Positions 1-11,405 are shown, counted from the first letter of the stretch. The stretch: 64,000 nt of DNA from an uncultured Tateyamaria sp. (GCF_947503385.1 NZ_CANNDO010000007.1:1-64000); one strand, 5' to 3'. Numbers and translations are program-made. Notes: generated by a model from the sequence alone, not told the origin.

Positions 1-1163
1 CCAGAGCTCTTCGGTGTCTTTCTCATCGTCCACTCCTTGGTGGTGACGATGAGCAACAAACCCTCTCTTATCAAATCGACCTAGTTGGACCCATAGGCGC
101 TGACGTCAGACATCCGGCAGGCCCACTTTCCTTGGGCGCACTGCAGCAAAGTAAGACAGAGCTTGTCCCAGTCGCTTCCATTGCTGGTCCGAAAGACAGC
201 TGGCGGTCAACTGGATGCGCAGGAAGGGGAAGTTGCAAAGTTCGACCCGATGGCCGCTTTGAGCCCTTTGTACATGTCCAGACGGGTGGCTTGCCAACTC
301 GATTTCCATCGTCGGGTTGAATTCTTATTTGAGCAAAACGATGTACTATGTGTGGAATACGTCATCTCGCCAGTCATACTTGTGCTTCTCGTACGTTTCG
401 CATTTCCAGCATTAATCACTTGGTTTTTTGAGCGTTTTGTTGAACCAAGAGCTGTCATGGCAAGGCAGCAGAGTAGGTCCAACTCCTTCGCTCCAATAGA
501 AGTATCCAACGCTTAAAGAATTGAGATCGCACGGAAGGACTTGGACGAACTCAAGCGCAAACTAAAAAAGACAGAGCAGTAGCTTTGTCCGCACAGCCGA
601 CGGGTGCGTCCAAAAATCGGAGAGCTCCTACGCGGCTTTGAGACGAGGTCGATGGCCACAATGGACTTCCAACTTCTATTGACACCCACCTGCCTTCTCA
701 ATTGTCCGAAGCGCCTGTTTTCTAGGGGTTTATCGCTAAGCTGGAAGAGCGAAGCCAAAGTTGGAAGAGCTATTCCCGGTACAGCTTCCATGTTTGGGGT
801 CAAACCGGGCCATTCTTGGGATGGAAAGCACGCCGTTGAAAGCTGTTTTAATAGGGTTTGGCGCGTTTCGGGCCATTGCAGTCGATCTTGTCACTGACGC
901 GGTCTAAGCCCGCCCGCAAGCCCGATTACACTCCTCTTTGAAAAACACGCCTGACAAACCGCCAATCCGTTGTCCTCCCTTCAAACACCCCTTTATTTAC
1001 TGCTCCGTCCGGGTTCTTGCGAGATCCTCCGGCCTCTTCCGGTTACTGCAGTATTTGATGTCTCCCTACAGTCAGCCTGCATCCTCTTGGCTTGGCCCGC
1101 GCGGCGCGATAAGAGGGGCGCGAAAATGGGGTCGAGAACGGCCCTTTGGCCGGGGAGCAGGGC
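1..1163. other. Long region without a supportable gene
   Basis: No reading frame here looks like a conserved protein. The short frames on both strands are under 120 codons, overlap each other and match nothing I recognise. Base composition is visibly less GC-rich than the genes that follow, up to about position 1000. The last 150 bases probably hold the promoter and leader of the gene starting at 1164. The stretch could be a degraded accessory segment or plain intergenic DNA. I see no tRNA, rRNA or insertion sequence ends in it. Confidence 0.5.
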
Positions 1164-1844
1164 GTGAGCAATACCGACAGTTTCATTGATGAGGTGACCG
1201 AAGAAGTTCGCCGGGATCGGCTCTTTGGTTACTTGCGCCGCTATGGCTGGATCGCGGTGCTTTTCATTCTGGTCATCGTGGGCGGGGCGGCCTTTAACGA
1301 ATACCGCAAGGCGCAGGAAGAGGCCAAGGCGCAGGCACTGGGCGATGCCATGCTGGCCGCGCTCAGCAACGATGACCCATCCGCGCGTGCCACCGCGCTG
1401 GCCGAGGTCAGCGCCGAGACCCCGGAAAGCATGGCCGTGCTGGCGCTGCTGCAGGCGGGTGCCTTTGCCGATGCAGGCGACACAGACGCAGCAATTGCGG
1501 CTCTGGGCCGGGTCGAAACCGCTGCGGATGCGCCTTTGATCTACCGCCAGATCGCGACCTTCCGCAGCTTGCTGCTGCAAACGGGTACACTGGATGCGGA
1601 GGCGCGCCGCGCAGGCTTTGAAGCATTGGCCGTTCCGGGCGTGTCATTCCGCCTTTTGGCCGAAGAACAACTGGCGCTGATCGACATCGAAACCGGCAAT
1701 GTGGACGCGGCCCTTGCCCGTCTGCGGCCCATGTTGGATGACGCCGAGGCGAGCGCGGGCTTGCAACGGCGCGCCCTACAGGCAATTGTGGCCCTAGGTG
1801 GAACGCTCGACGACGAAAGCGCGGACGACGCGGCAGAAAATTAA
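1164..1844 (+). CDS. Membrane-anchored TPR-like protein (YfgM/DUF2133-like)
   Basis: A 226-residue protein. The start chosen is GTG at 1164, because GGGGAG lies about eight bases upstream; an upstream TTG in frame has no such site. The N-terminus is cytosolic and charged, followed by one membrane segment at about residues 28-48. The rest is an alanine-rich helical domain typical of tetratricopeptide proteins of the YfgM type, which act as envelope or Sec-associated helpers. The next gene, a BamB-like lipoprotein, begins 12 bases after the stop, and the same pairing with der downstream is common in proteobacteria, so the three genes are probably one operon. Function is inferred from family and context. 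Confidence 0.75.
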   Translation: MSNTDSFIDEVTEEVRRDRLFGYLRRYGWIAVLFILVIVGGAAFNEYRKAQEEAKAQALGDAMLAALSNDDPSARATALAEVSAETPESMAVLALLQAGAFADAGDTDAAIAALGRVETAADAPLIYRQIATFRSLLLQTGTLDAEARRAGFEALAVPGVSFRLLAEEQLALIDIETGNVDAALARLRPMLDDAEASAGLQRRALQAIVALGGTLDDESADDAAEN

Positions 1845-1856
1845 GGGGCGGGGGAG

Positions 1857-3224
1857 ATGAGCATGACCCGTGGAGCACGCGCCGGCACAGTCCGGAACAT
1901 AGGTCTGGCGCCGCTTGGACTGGGCGTCATTGCCTTGTTCCTCAGCGCCTGCGCCGAGCGAGAGGTCATTCTCGCGGGCAAGCGCGAACCTATTGACGCG
2001 GTTTTGTCCAATGCCGCAGCCGCTGAACCGCAAGCCGAGGCGGTGACAGAGGCGGCACGCGCCATCACGTTGCCCGCACAGGTGACCAACGCCGAAGCGC
2101 CCCAAGGCCTTGGCACGCAGGCGTTTCGCACCGATCACCCAAGTCTGGGATCCGCGCTGACCCCGGTCTGGAGCGTCGGTATTGGCAAGGGCGACAGCCG
2201 CAAGCATCGTATCGTGGCCGATCCGGTTGTGGCGGGTGGCCGTGTCTTTACGCTCGACAGTCTCAGCACCGTGTCGGCGGTATCGACGGGCGGCCAATTG
2301 CTGTGGCAGCGCGACGTGCTGCCAGCCGGGGCGAACGAAGGCGACGGGACCGGCGGTGGGCTCGCTGCTGATGGAGATCTTCTGTATGTGACCACAGGCT
2401 ACGGCGCGCTGACCGCACTGGATGCGGACACGGGCGCAGTTGTCTGGACGCAGGACCTGAATGCACCCGCATCGGGTCGGCCTACGGTCTTTGGTGATCT
2501 GGTCTACGTGGTGTCGGGCGACGACACCGGCTGGGCCGTCAACAAGGCAACGGGTCGCGTGGCGTGGCAGATATCCTCGTCAGAGAGCCGGACAAACGTC
2601 CTTGGCGCACCGGCACCGGTGGTGGCAGACGGTTTGACTGTGTTTGCCTTTGGGTCGGGCGAAATGCAGGCCGTATTCAGTCAGGGCGGCCTGCGCCGCT
2701 GGGATGCGACGGTGCTGGGCGGGCGAACGGGACGGGCGCTGGCACGGATCGACGATGTGACCGGGCGGCCCGTAGCCGCAAACGGCGTGATCTATGCCGC
2801 CAACCAAGCGGGGCGGACCATTGCGATCAACGCAGGCAGCGGAGCACGTCTGTGGACTGCACCGGAGGGTGCGTTTGGCACTGTGCTGCCGGTGGCCGAC
2901 AGCGTTTTTCTGGTGAGCGACCGCAACGAGTTGCTGCGGCTCAGCGCCGAAGACGGCAGCCGCATCTGGGGCACCGAGCTTCCGCAATTCGTCAAGAACC
3001 GTCCCACGCAGCGCTATGAAATCTTTGCCCATCACGGGCCGGTGCTGGCCGGTGGTCGGTTGCTGGTCGCCTCGTCCGACGGCAGCCTGCGCAGCTATGA
3101 CCCAGCAAGCGGTGGTTTGGTCGGCGTGACGGAGATCCCCGCTGGCGCCACCACGGCACCGGTGGTGGCGGGGCGGACCCTTTATGTGGTGAACCGCAAG
3201 GGTGTTCTGATCGCCTATCGCTAA
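1857..3224 (+). CDS. bamB: BamB-like outer membrane lipoprotein with PQQ-type beta-propeller
   Basis: A 455-residue protein with a lipoprotein signal peptide: a hydrophobic stretch at about 16-30 ends in LSAC, placing the lipidated cysteine at residue 32. The remainder consists of repeated WD/PQQ-like blades such as ALDADTGAVVW and AINAGSGARLW, forming a predicted beta-propeller. In the BAM complex BamB helps insert outer membrane proteins. GGGGGAG precedes the ATG; a second ATG two codons later is possible. It sits between the YfgM-like gene and der, the classic bamB neighbourhood, which supports the assignment. It could instead be another propeller lipoprotein, but context makes BamB most likely. 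Confidence 0.8.
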   Translation: MSMTRGARAGTVRNIGLAPLGLGVIALFLSACAEREVILAGKREPIDAVLSNAAAAEPQAEAVTEAARAITLPAQVTNAEAPQGLGTQAFRTDHPSLGSALTPVWSVGIGKGDSRKHRIVADPVVAGGRVFTLDSLSTVSAVSTGGQLLWQRDVLPAGANEGDGTGGGLAADGDLLYVTTGYGALTALDADTGAVVWTQDLNAPASGRPTVFGDLVYVVSGDDTGWAVNKATGRVAWQISSSESRTNVLGAPAPVVADGLTVFAFGSGEMQAVFSQGGLRRWDATVLGGRTGRALARIDDVTGRPVAANGVIYAANQAGRTIAINAGSGARLWTAPEGAFGTVLPVADSVFLVSDRNELLRLSAEDGSRIWGTELPQFVKNRPTQRYEIFAHHGPVLAGGRLLVASSDGSLRSYDPASGGLVGVTEIPAGATTAPVVAGRTLYVVNRKGVLIAYR

Positions 3225-3290
3225 GCCCCCCTTTCGCGGCGGGGCAAGATGGTCTAAGGGCTGCGTCTGTTTTCCTGTCCGGGGGCTGTC

Positions 3291-4742
3291 ATGAGCTTCA
3301 CACTCGCCATTGTCGGACGGCCCAATGTGGGCAAGTCGACCCTGTTCAACCGTCTGGTGGGCAAGCGCCTTGCGCTGGTCGACGACCAGCCGGGTGTGAC
3401 GCGCGACCTGCGCGAGGGCGAGGGGCGACTGGCGGACCTGCGGTTCACCGTGATCGACACCGCAGGCCTCGAAGAGGCAGAGGATGATAGCCTGCAAGGC
3501 CGGATGCGTCGCCTGACCGAACGGGCCGTGGACATGGCGGATGTGTGCCTTTTTATGATTGACGCGCGCACTGGCGTGACACCCACGGATGAGGTTTTTG
3601 CCGACATCCTGCGCAAGCGCGCCGACCATGTGCTGCTTGCCGCCAACAAGGGCGAGGGGTCGGCCGCCGATGCCGGTGTGATAGAGGCCTATTCCCTAGG
3701 ATTGGGTGAGCCGATCCGCCTGTCGGCGGAGCATGGCGAGGGGCTGAACGATCTTTATGCCCAGTTGCAACCATTGGCAGACGGGTTTGCCGAACGGGCG
3801 GTGGACACAGGCCCAGAGATTGACGTGGACGTAGACGACGATGACGACGACGGCCCGCGCACCCCGACCCAAGCCCGCCCGCTGCAAGTGGCCGTTGTTG
3901 GCCGCCCCAACGCGGGCAAATCGACCCTGATCAACCGCATTGTGGGCGAGGACCGCCTGCTGACCGGGCCCGAAGCGGGGATCACCCGCGACGCCATTTC
4001 CCTGCGGACCGTGTGGGAGGGGACGCCCATGCGCATCTTCGACACGGCCGGGATGCGCAAACGGGCCAAGGTGCAGGAAAAGCTGGAGAAATTGTCGGTG
4101 AGCGACGGCCTGCGCGCGGTGAAGTTCGCTGAAGTGGTCGTGGTACTGCTTGACGCCGCGATCCCCTTTGAACAGCAGGACTTGCGCATCGCCGATCTGG
4201 CCGAGCGCGAAGGGCGCGCAGTGGTCGTCGCGGTCAACAAATGGGATGTCGAAGAGGACAAACAGGCCAAGCTGCGCGACCTGCGCGAAAGCTTCGAGCG
4301 GCTGTTGCCGCAGCTCAAAGGGGCGCCGCTGGTCACTGTTTCGGCCAAGACGGGGCGGGGTCTGGACCGGTTGCACAGCGCCATCCTCCGCGCGCACGAA
4401 GTCTGGAACCGGCGCGTGCCCACCGCTGCGTTGAACCGCTGGCTGGCAGGCATGATCGAAGCGCATCCGCCACCCGCACCCCAAGGCAAACGCATCAAGC
4501 TGCGCTACATGACCCAAGCCAAGACACGGCCCCCCGCCTTTGTGGTGATGTGCAGCCATCCTGACAAGGTGCCGGAGAGCTATAATCGCTATCTTGTCAA
4601 TGCGTTGCGGCTCGACTTTGACATGCCCGGCACGCCGATTCGCATCTATATGCGCGGTCAGAATCAGGACAACCCGTTCAAGGGCCGGAAGAAAGCGCCG
4701 CCATCAAAGCTGCGCAAACACACCGATGGTCGGCGCAAATAG
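3291..4742 (+). CDS. der: Ribosome biogenesis GTPase Der
   Basis: A 483-residue protein with two tandem GTPase domains, the hallmark of Der/EngA. The first P-loop, GRPNVGKST, is at about residue 9, and the second, GRPNAGKST, is at about residue 204. DTAG switch motifs follow each. The second domain has a normal NKWD motif, while the first has NKGE in that place. An acidic run of Asp residues at about 178-190 links the two domains. The C-terminus is a KH-like RNA-binding domain ending in basic residues. Der acts in 50S subunit assembly. Length and order are normal for the family. Confidence 0.96.
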   Translation: MSFTLAIVGRPNVGKSTLFNRLVGKRLALVDDQPGVTRDLREGEGRLADLRFTVIDTAGLEEAEDDSLQGRMRRLTERAVDMADVCLFMIDARTGVTPTDEVFADILRKRADHVLLAANKGEGSAADAGVIEAYSLGLGEPIRLSAEHGEGLNDLYAQLQPLADGFAERAVDTGPEIDVDVDDDDDDGPRTPTQARPLQVAVVGRPNAGKSTLINRIVGEDRLLTGPEAGITRDAISLRTVWEGTPMRIFDTAGMRKRAKVQEKLEKLSVSDGLRAVKFAEVVVVLLDAAIPFEQQDLRIADLAEREGRAVVVAVNKWDVEEDKQAKLRDLRESFERLLPQLKGAPLVTVSAKTGRGLDRLHSAILRAHEVWNRRVPTAALNRWLAGMIEAHPPPAPQGKRIKLRYMTQAKTRPPAFVVMCSHPDKVPESYNRYLVNALRLDFDMPGTPIRIYMRGQNQDNPFKGRKKAPPSKLRKHTDGRRK

Positions 4743-4772
4743 ACGTCTGTGCGCCGCACAGGTAACGCGCGG

Positions 4773-5474
4773 TCAGTGCCCGCGTGCAGCGCGCAGCGTG
4801 GGCGAGATCAAAACGATTGCTGCGGCAGCCGCCGCCAAACCGGCAGATGCAGCGACGCCGTTTTGCACGAGAATTGCGATCAGGGCCCAGATGGCCGCGA
4901 TCCCATAGGTCGGTGTGCGTCCCAGCCGGGTCTGCACCCCAAAGGCGAGCAGCGCCGCAATGCCGATCATCACCAGAGCGGCCATGTCTTCGGACAGAAA
5001 TCCGTATCCGCCAAGCAACAACCCGATGGCCACGCAGGACGCCGCACTCAACCACCCGGCATAAAGGCCCACGGGCCACGCGGCGGTCCATATGTCGTCT
5101 TGCGGCGCGCGAAACAAGGCGACCAACGCAGGCAGCAGCATCGCCCAGATCAGGATCGTGGCCCAGACGGGGCTGAGCACTGCAACGGGCAACCAGATGG
5201 CCCCGACCGCCAGTGACAGCGCCAATGGCAAGCGCATGGCATCCCATGCCGGATCAGTGCCCCGTTTAAGCAACCCAAAGGCCGAGCCTGCGATCAGCCA
5301 CAGATAGATTAACCCCCAGATTGCAAAGGCATAGCCCTTGGGCTGGACCGGCGGATCGTTCTGCGGGATGGGGAAGCTGTCGGGATCAAACCCGCCGAAA
5401 TCCGGCACCCACAGGGGCGACGCGCCAAAAGCCAGCGCCAGAACCAGCACCAGAGCGGCGCGCCACGCGGTCAT
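4773..5474 (-). CDS. Polytopic membrane protein, TspO/MBR-like
   Basis: A 233-residue, strongly hydrophobic protein with an N-terminal signal-like segment and about six to seven further membrane segments. The region around [10 protein letters not shown] and several tryptophans resemble the tryptophan-rich sensory protein (TspO/MBR) superfamily as annotated in Rhodobacterales, but the match is loose and no ligand residues can be assigned. Its ATG overlaps the serS stop as ATGA (5471-5474), so it is translationally coupled to serS. Function unknown. Confidence 0.55.
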   Translation of the reverse strand: MTAWRAALVLVLALAFGASPLWVPDFGGFDPDSFPIPQNDPPVQPKGYAFAIWGLIYLWLIAGSAFGLLKRGTDPAWDAMRLPLALSLAVGAIWLPVAVLSPVWATILIWAMLLPALVALFRAPQDDIWTAAWPVGLYAGWLSAASCVAIGLLLGGYGFLSEDMAALVMIGIAALLAFGVQTRLGRTPTYGIAAIWALIAILVQNGVAASAGLAAAAAAIVLISPTLRAARGH

Positions 5475-6763
5475 GCGAGCGCGCCGTCGGCTGCAAGCGT
5501 GGTTTTACCACCCAGATAGGGGGCAAGCACGGCGGGCAATCTTACGGAGCCGTCCGCCTGCTGGCCGTTTTCCAGCACCGCGATCAGGCAGCGTCCGACC
5601 GCAAGGCCAGAGCCGTTGAGCGTGTGCACGAACGCTGGCTTGCCGCCCCCTGCGGGCTTGAACCGCGCATTCATGCGGCGGGCCTGAAAATCGCCCGTGG
5701 TCGAGACGGAACTGATCTCGCGATAGGCGTCCTGACCGGGCAACCACGCCTCGATGTCGTATGTGCGCCGCGCCCCAAAGCCCATGTCGCCGGTGCAAAG
5801 AACAACCGTTCGGTAAGGGATTTCAAGGGCTTCCAGCAGGCCTTCGGCACAGCGCAGCATCCGCTTCTGTTCGGCTTCGGAGGTGTCGGGATGGGTGATG
5901 GACACCATTTCTACTTTTTCGAACTGGTGTTGTCGGAGCATTCCGGCCGTGTCACGGCCAGCGCTGCCCGCCTCGGAGCGGAAACAGAGCGTGTGCGCGG
6001 TCAGTCGGATGGGCAGGACGGCTTCGTCGAGGATGTCGCCCGCGACCGTGTAGGTCAGCGGCACTTCGGACGTGGGCACAAGCCACATCCCGTCCTCGGT
6101 GCGGTAGCTTTCTTCGCCGAATTTCGGCAATTTATCAGTACCATACATGGCGTCGTTGCGCACGAGAACGGGCGAGTTTACCTCCAGCAGACCGTTTTGA
6201 TCGACATGGGTGTCGATCATGTACTGGGCCAGCGCACGGTGGATGCGGGCAACGGCGCCCCTGAGCATGACAAAGCGGCTGCCCGAGGTTTTGGCGGCGG
6301 TTTCGAAGTCCATATGCGCTGCGACGCCGGCGATCTCGAAATGCTCTTTCGGTTCGAAATCAAAGGTTCGCGGCGTGCCCCAACGGTTGGTCTCGACATT
6401 GGCGGCCTCGTCCGCGCCATCTGGCACGTCCTCGGCGGGCAGGTTCGGGATGCGGGCCAGTGCGTCGGTTAGCTGAGCGTCGAGCGCCTTGGCTTCGTCC
6501 TGCATCTTGCCGATTTCGTTCTTCTTTTCAGAAACCAGCGCGCGGAGCCGTTCGAACGCGGCCTCGTCGCCGCGGCCCTTGGCGGCACCGACCTCCTTGC
6601 TGGCTTTGTTCTGTTCGGCCTGCGCGGTTTCGGCGGCGAGGATGCAGGCGCGGCGTTTTTCGTCCAGTTCCAAGAGCCTGGACGACATTCCTGCGTCCCC
6701 ACGGCGCGCAAGGGCTGCGTCGAAAGCGTCGGGATTGGCGCGGATGGCGCGAATGTCGTGCAT
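5471..6763 (-). CDS. serS: Seryl-tRNA synthetase
   Basis: A 430-residue class II aminoacyl-tRNA synthetase that charges tRNA-Ser in the cytoplasm. Residues 1-105 form the usual N-terminal antiparallel coiled-coil arm, starting [14 protein letters not shown]. The catalytic core carries the class II motifs, including [25 protein letters not shown] and the C-terminal NGSGLAVGR. Length is typical. It is the first gene of a two-gene transcript with the downstream membrane protein, which overlaps it by four bases. Confidence 0.97.
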   Translation of the reverse strand: MHDIRAIRANPDAFDAALARRGDAGMSSRLLELDEKRRACILAAETAQAEQNKASKEVGAAKGRGDEAAFERLRALVSEKKNEIGKMQDEAKALDAQLTDALARIPNLPAEDVPDGADEAANVETNRWGTPRTFDFEPKEHFEIAGVAAHMDFETAAKTSGSRFVMLRGAVARIHRALAQYMIDTHVDQNGLLEVNSPVLVRNDAMYGTDKLPKFGEESYRTEDGMWLVPTSEVPLTYTVAGDILDEAVLPIRLTAHTLCFRSEAGSAGRDTAGMLRQHQFEKVEMVSITHPDTSEAEQKRMLRCAEGLLEALEIPYRTVVLCTGDMGFGARRTYDIEAWLPGQDAYREISSVSTTGDFQARRMNARFKPAGGGKPAFVHTLNGSGLAVGRCLIAVLENGQQADGSVRLPAVLAPYLGGKTTLAADGALA

Positions 6764-6882
6764 GGGTCTGGTCCTTTGGGACGTGTTGCGGTGCGGGTCA
6801 TATGCCCCATCGCGCGGCGCGGGAAAAGGGGGGGAAGTGGCGGGGTGCGCCCGGTGGGAAATGTGCGCACGGGCGCGCGGTC

Positions 6883-8316
6883 CTACGCCCCGTCCTTATG
6901 TTTGTCCCAGCTGCGCATGTAGGCATGATCGTGCAGCACCTCCGTGGCCCAGTGTTCGGGCCATTCGGCGTCGCCCGGTGTGCTGTGGGGCAAAGAAACG
7001 GACGCATCGCCAAACACCTTGCTCAGGTTTAATCCTTCGAGGTTGGTTGGGGTGAGTGTAACGTCCCGCAGCGACGCGCGTTCAAGATCGCCGTCGCTCA
7101 GGCGCAGATCAGGACACGGGCGCACCGACCAGATCATCGCGCCGAAAAAGCTGGTTGCGTCCATCTTCACAGCGTCCAGCGTCGCACGAATGAGAAATGC
7201 GTTTGCAAACACCGCCAGCGTCAGGTTGGCATGGTCCAGAACGGCCTCATGCAACAGCGCATTGCTGAAATTGCCGTGTACGCAATTTGCATACGTCAGC
7301 GTGGCGCCGCCCAAATCCGCCCCTTGCAGATCGGCCCGCCGCATCACCGCACGGTCCAGATCGGCATGAGGCAGGTGCGCCGCAATCAGGCTGGCATTTG
7401 ACAGATCGGCTTGTTGGAACCGAGCGTTGCGCAGGTTGGCCCCTTCGAGCTGCGCGCCGTCCAGCCGCGCACGATTGAAATCCGCGCCTTGCAGGTCAAA
7501 CCCCTGTAGGTTCGCGCCGCGCAGATCAATCTCGTTCCCGAGATTGTCGCGGTCCACCGGGTTGAGGCGCCCGATTGTCTGGGCTGCCTTTTCCATGTCT
7601 GACCGGGCAGGGGTCAGTGCATTGGCCCAACTTGCGACGCCCGTCGCCGGGCGCGCTTGCGGCGGGTGGTCCTTGCTGAGTTCGCGCACATACACGCTGA
7701 GCAGGCGGGCGATGCGCGGACTTTCGTCCGGGTTTTCGGCGGCCAGACCATCCAGCCGGTCTATGGCGGCATTGCGCTGGACAATGTCGTCCTCCCACAG
7801 ATTGGCATAAGTGCCGTCATCCTGTCGGACACTCACCTGCCTGCGGGCATAGAGCCCTTCGGTGGCGGCGTTGATCTTTTCGTTGAACAGCGCGTTTTCC
7901 GTGTTTTCGTTGGCCTTGTCCGTCACCCGGATGCGGCGCATCGAAATGGGCAACGCAAAAAGGGCACCGACCACGGTGGTGAGCGCCGTGATCTGCACAA
8001 GGCGAAAGCGGAAATCCCAGACAGTTGTTTGATCGTCACGCCTGGGCAGGGCGGCACTGATCACGTCGATGATAAGTGCAAAGAGCCCAAAGGCCAGTAC
8101 TGCCGTGATGACAAGCCAAGACAGCGCGCCTGCCAGAAACAGGGTCGGGGGCAGGGATTTGAGCCCGAACTGATGCTGGATTTTGGGTACACCGCGCCGC
8201 GTTTTGCGGTGCGCGGGCAGCGTGACGTAGACGAGAAAGCCCGCCAGCGCGATGCCCAGCACCGCAACCGGGCCAGTGACCAGCCATTGCGGTATGGAAA
8301 GCTCGATCATGTCCAT
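6883..8316 (-). CDS. Membrane-anchored pentapeptide-repeat protein
   Basis: A 477-residue protein. The ATG at 8316 is preferred over farther starts because the extra residues upstream look non-native and read into the yajC promoter region. Three membrane segments lie in the first 170 residues, then a charged cytosolic linker. Residues from about 264 to 395 are a run of A(D/N)LXX pentapeptide repeats, for instance [15 protein letters not shown], predicted to fold as a right-handed beta-helix. Such proteins can mimic nucleic acid or act as scaffolds, but no specific role can be assigned. It is divergent from yajC, sharing the interval 8317-8489. Confidence 0.75.
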   Translation of the reverse strand: MDMIELSIPQWLVTGPVAVLGIALAGFLVYVTLPAHRKTRRGVPKIQHQFGLKSLPPTLFLAGALSWLVITAVLAFGLFALIIDVISAALPRRDDQTTVWDFRFRLVQITALTTVVGALFALPISMRRIRVTDKANENTENALFNEKINAATEGLYARRQVSVRQDDGTYANLWEDDIVQRNAAIDRLDGLAAENPDESPRIARLLSVYVRELSKDHPPQARPATGVASWANALTPARSDMEKAAQTIGRLNPVDRDNLGNEIDLRGANLQGFDLQGADFNRARLDGAQLEGANLRNARFQQADLSNASLIAAHLPHADLDRAVMRRADLQGADLGGATLTYANCVHGNFSNALLHEAVLDHANLTLAVFANAFLIRATLDAVKMDATSFFGAMIWSVRPCPDLRLSDGDLERASLRDVTLTPTNLEGLNLSKVFGDASVSLPHSTPGDAEWPEHWATEVLHDHAYMRSWDKHKDGA

Positions 8317-8489
8317 CTTCACCACCCTGACGCGAAGGGCCGTCTTTGGGAAGGGGGCGCACCCCCCGTATCGCCGCGCAAAAGCGCCTTTTGCGCCTTG
8401 CGCAGCACGGTCCCCGGCCATAGGTTCTGCCAAACGCGCGTGCAGGGCCAACCTGTGCCCGAAACAGCCCAGAATAACAGGACGTCTCT

Positions 8490-8768
8490 ATGGAAGCCTT
8501 TGGCCAGTTTATCCCCCTGATCCTGATCTTTGCGATCATGTATTTCCTGCTGATCCGACCGCAGCAGAAAAAGGTCAAGGAACACGCCGCCATGGTCGAA
8601 GCGCTGCGCCGCGGCGATCAGGTGGTCACGCAAGGTGGTCTGATCGGCAAGGTGTCCAAGGTCAAGGAAGACAACGAAGTTGAGGTGGAACTGGCTGAGG
8701 GCGTCAAGGTGCGCGTGGTCAAATCCACCATCGCACAGGTTCTGACAAAGACTGAGCCTGCGAAGTAA
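8490..8768 (+). CDS. yajC: Sec translocon accessory subunit YajC
   Basis: A 92-residue protein with one N-terminal membrane helix (about residues 7-23) followed by the family signature LIRPQQKKVKEH and a small cytoplasmic beta domain (GDQVVTQGGLIGKV). YajC binds SecDF and assists protein export. Its TAA stop shares one base with the ATG of secD, so translation is coupled. Length and motif are typical. Confidence 0.95.
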   Translation: MEAFGQFIPLILIFAIMYFLLIRPQQKKVKEHAAMVEALRRGDQVVTQGGLIGKVSKVKEDNEVEVELAEGVKVRVVKSTIAQVLTKTEPAK

Positions 8769-10432
8769 TGCTCCAGATCGAAGGCTGGAAACGGGTATTG
8801 ATCTGGGCGCTTGTGGCGCTTGGGCTGATGCTGGCACTGCCCAACGGGTTCTACACTCGCGTGGAGCAGCACAATGATGCGGTTCAGGCGATTGAACTGG
8901 GCGCGGACACCGCCGAGAACCAAGCGCTGCGCGCGCTGTGGCCCGACTGGATGCCGTCGAGCCTTGTGAACCTCGGGCTTGACCTGCGGGGCGGTGCGCA
9001 TTTGCTGGCCGAAGTGCAGGTTGAGGATGTCTATGCAAGCCGGATGGAGGCCAGCTGGCCCGAGATCCGCGATTTGCTGCGGCAGGAGCGGTCCACCATC
9101 GGCACCATCCGTTTGCAACCTTCGGAGCCGGATGAGTTGCGCATTCGCATTGGCGAACCTGCGGGGATGCCGCGGGCGCTGGAGCGGGTGCGGTCGCTGG
9201 CGCGGCCTGTGCAGACGCTGACCGGGGTCGGCGCAAATGATATCGTCGTCTCATCGGACGGGGCGGACGTGATTGTCGTGACGCTGAGCGAAGAGGAACG
9301 TCTGGCCTCGGACGAGCGCACAGTGCAGCAAAGCCTCGAAATCGTGCGGCGGCGCATTGACGAGGTGGGTACACGCGAGCCGACCATTCAGCGGCAGGGC
9401 ACGCAGCGTATCCTGATCCAGGTGCCGGGCATCGGCTCGGCTGCGGAATTGAAGGAGATCATCGGCACAACGGCGCAGCTGACCTTTAACCCGGTGGTGA
9501 ACCGGACAACGGATGAAAACGCGACGCCCGGCATCGGCAACAAGCTGGTGCCCAGCTTGGACGAACCCGGCACGTTCTACGTGATCGAAAGCGCCCCGGT
9601 GGTCACCGGCGAGGACCTTGTGGATGCGCAGCCCGCCTTTGACCAGAACGGCAGCCCGGCGGTGAACTTCCGGTTCAACACGTCCGGCGCGCGACGGTTC
9701 GGGGATTATACGGCGGACAATATCGGTTCGCCCTTTGCGATTGTACTGGATGACGAGGTGGTCAGCGCGCCTGTGATCCAGAGCCATATTCCCGGCGGGT
9801 CTGGCATCATCACCGGCAATTTCAACGTCGAGGAATCGACCAACCTCGCGGTGTTGCTGCGTGCGGGTGCCTTGCCTGCGGAGCTGACCTTTCTCGAAGA
9901 GCGGACCATCGGCCCCGAACTGGGACAGGACAGCATCGACGCGGGCAAGATCGCGACCATGGTCGCCTTTGCGGCCGTGCTTGTGTTCATGGCGCTGAGC
10001 TATGGTCTGTTCGGCCTTTTTGCCAATGTTGCATTGATTGTGAATATCGGGCTGATCTTTGGCCTGCTGAGCATGATCGGGGCGACGCTGACGCTGCCGG
10101 GCATTGCGGGGATTGTGCTGACGGTTGGCATGGCGGTGGATGCCAACGTGTTGATCTTTGAACGTATCCGCGAAGAGCTGAAATCGGCGCGGGGTCCAGC
10201 GCGGGCCATCGAGTTGGGGTACGAAAAGGCGCTGAGTGCCATTCTGGATGCCAACATCACCACATTCATCACCGCCGTGATCCTGTTCGCCATGGGCTCC
10301 GGCCCGGTGCGCGGCTTTGCCATCACGCTGGGCCTCGGCATTCTGACATCGGTGTTCACGGCGATCTTTGTCACCCGGCTGCTGATTGTCATGTGGTTCG
10401 AACGCCGCCGTCCGAAAACGATTGAGGTCTGA
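8768..10432 (+). CDS. secD: Protein translocase subunit SecD
   Basis: A 554-residue inner membrane protein of the RND superfamily which, with SecF, uses the proton motive force to help pull exported proteins across the membrane. It has an N-terminal membrane helix, the signature GLDLRGGAHLL near residue 72, a large periplasmic region, and five membrane helices in the last 180 residues including the conserved DANVLIFERIREE region. It overlaps yajC by one base and is followed two bases later by secF, the usual yajC-secD-secF order. Confidence 0.97.
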   Translation: MLQIEGWKRVLIWALVALGLMLALPNGFYTRVEQHNDAVQAIELGADTAENQALRALWPDWMPSSLVNLGLDLRGGAHLLAEVQVEDVYASRMEASWPEIRDLLRQERSTIGTIRLQPSEPDELRIRIGEPAGMPRALERVRSLARPVQTLTGVGANDIVVSSDGADVIVVTLSEEERLASDERTVQQSLEIVRRRIDEVGTREPTIQRQGTQRILIQVPGIGSAAELKEIIGTTAQLTFNPVVNRTTDENATPGIGNKLVPSLDEPGTFYVIESAPVVTGEDLVDAQPAFDQNGSPAVNFRFNTSGARRFGDYTADNIGSPFAIVLDDEVVSAPVIQSHIPGGSGIITGNFNVEESTNLAVLLRAGALPAELTFLEERTIGPELGQDSIDAGKIATMVAFAAVLVFMALSYGLFGLFANVALIVNIGLIFGLLSMIGATLTLPGIAGIVLTVGMAVDANVLIFERIREELKSARGPARAIELGYEKALSAILDANITTFITAVILFAMGSGPVRGFAITLGLGILTSVFTAIFVTRLLIVMWFERRRPKTIEV

Positions 10433-10433
10433 G

Positions 10434-11405
10434 ATGCGACTGAAGCTTGTCCCCAAAGAGACCTCGTTTGATTTCTTCAGCCGCTGGAAACTGTGGCTTG
10501 GCATATCGGCGCTGATGATGGTCATCGGCTTTGCCAGCTTTGCGCTGCAAGGTCTGAATTTCGGTATCGATTTCCGCGGTGGCACCACAGTGCGGACGGA
10601 AAGCACGCAACCGGTGGACATCGGCCTCTACCGGGATGCGCTGACGCCGTTGGGCTTGGGTGACATTTCGATAACGGAGGTGTTCGACCCGACATTCGAC
10701 GCCGATCAGAACGTGGCAATGATCCGTATTCAGGCGCAAGAAGGCCAAGAGGCCGTGACGCCGGATACAATCCGCGAGGTGCAGGGCGCACTGACCGCTG
10801 CTGTCCCGGATATGACCTTTCCGTCTGTGGAATCGGTGGGCCCGAAAGTGTCGGGCGAGTTGATCCAAACGGCTGCTATCGCGGTGGTTTTGGCCATCGG
10901 GGCAGTGCTGATCTATATCTGGCTGCGCTTTGAATGGCAGTTTGCACTGGGGGCCGTGGCGGCGCTTGTGCATGACGTGATCCTGACCATCGGCATATTC
11001 TCGGAACTACAGATCAAGTTTGACCTCGCCATCATCGCAGCCCTGCTGACCATCGTGGGCTATTCGCTGAACGACACGGTGGTTGTCTTTGACCGGGTGC
11101 GGGAGAACCTGCGCAAGTACAAGAAAAAGCCGCTGAATGAAGTGCTGAATATCTCGATCAACGAGACACTCAGCCGGACGGTCATGACATCGGTTACCAC
11201 GCTGCTGGCTCTGATATCGCTCTATATCCTTGGTGGGGACGTGATCCGCGGGTTCGTCTTTGCGATGATCTGGGGTGTGATCGTGGGGACGTATAGCTCG
11301 GTCTTTGTGGCATCGACCATTCTGCTGTGGCTTGGCGTCAAGCGGAACTGGGACAAGACAGACCCCAACACAACCGGAAACCAATTCGCCAACGTGGATG
11401 CCTGA
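10434..11405 (+). CDS. secF: Protein translocase subunit SecF
   Basis: A 323-residue partner of SecD. The ATG at 10434, one base after the secD stop, gives the typical N-terminus MRLKLVPKETSFDFF; longer starts run into secD. One N-terminal membrane helix is followed by the signature NFGIDFRGGTTV, a periplasmic domain, then five helices with the conserved VVVFDRVREN segment. The last eight bases overlap the next gene. Confidence 0.97.
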   Translation: MRLKLVPKETSFDFFSRWKLWLGISALMMVIGFASFALQGLNFGIDFRGGTTVRTESTQPVDIGLYRDALTPLGLGDISITEVFDPTFDADQNVAMIRIQAQEGQEAVTPDTIREVQGALTAAVPDMTFPSVESVGPKVSGELIQTAAIAVVLAIGAVLIYIWLRFEWQFALGAVAALVHDVILTIGIFSELQIKFDLAIIAALLTIVGYSLNDTVVVFDRVRENLRKYKKKPLNEVLNISINETLSRTVMTSVTTLLALISLYILGGDVIRGFVFAMIWGVIVGTYSSVFVASTILLWLGVKRNWDKTDPNTTGNQFANVDA

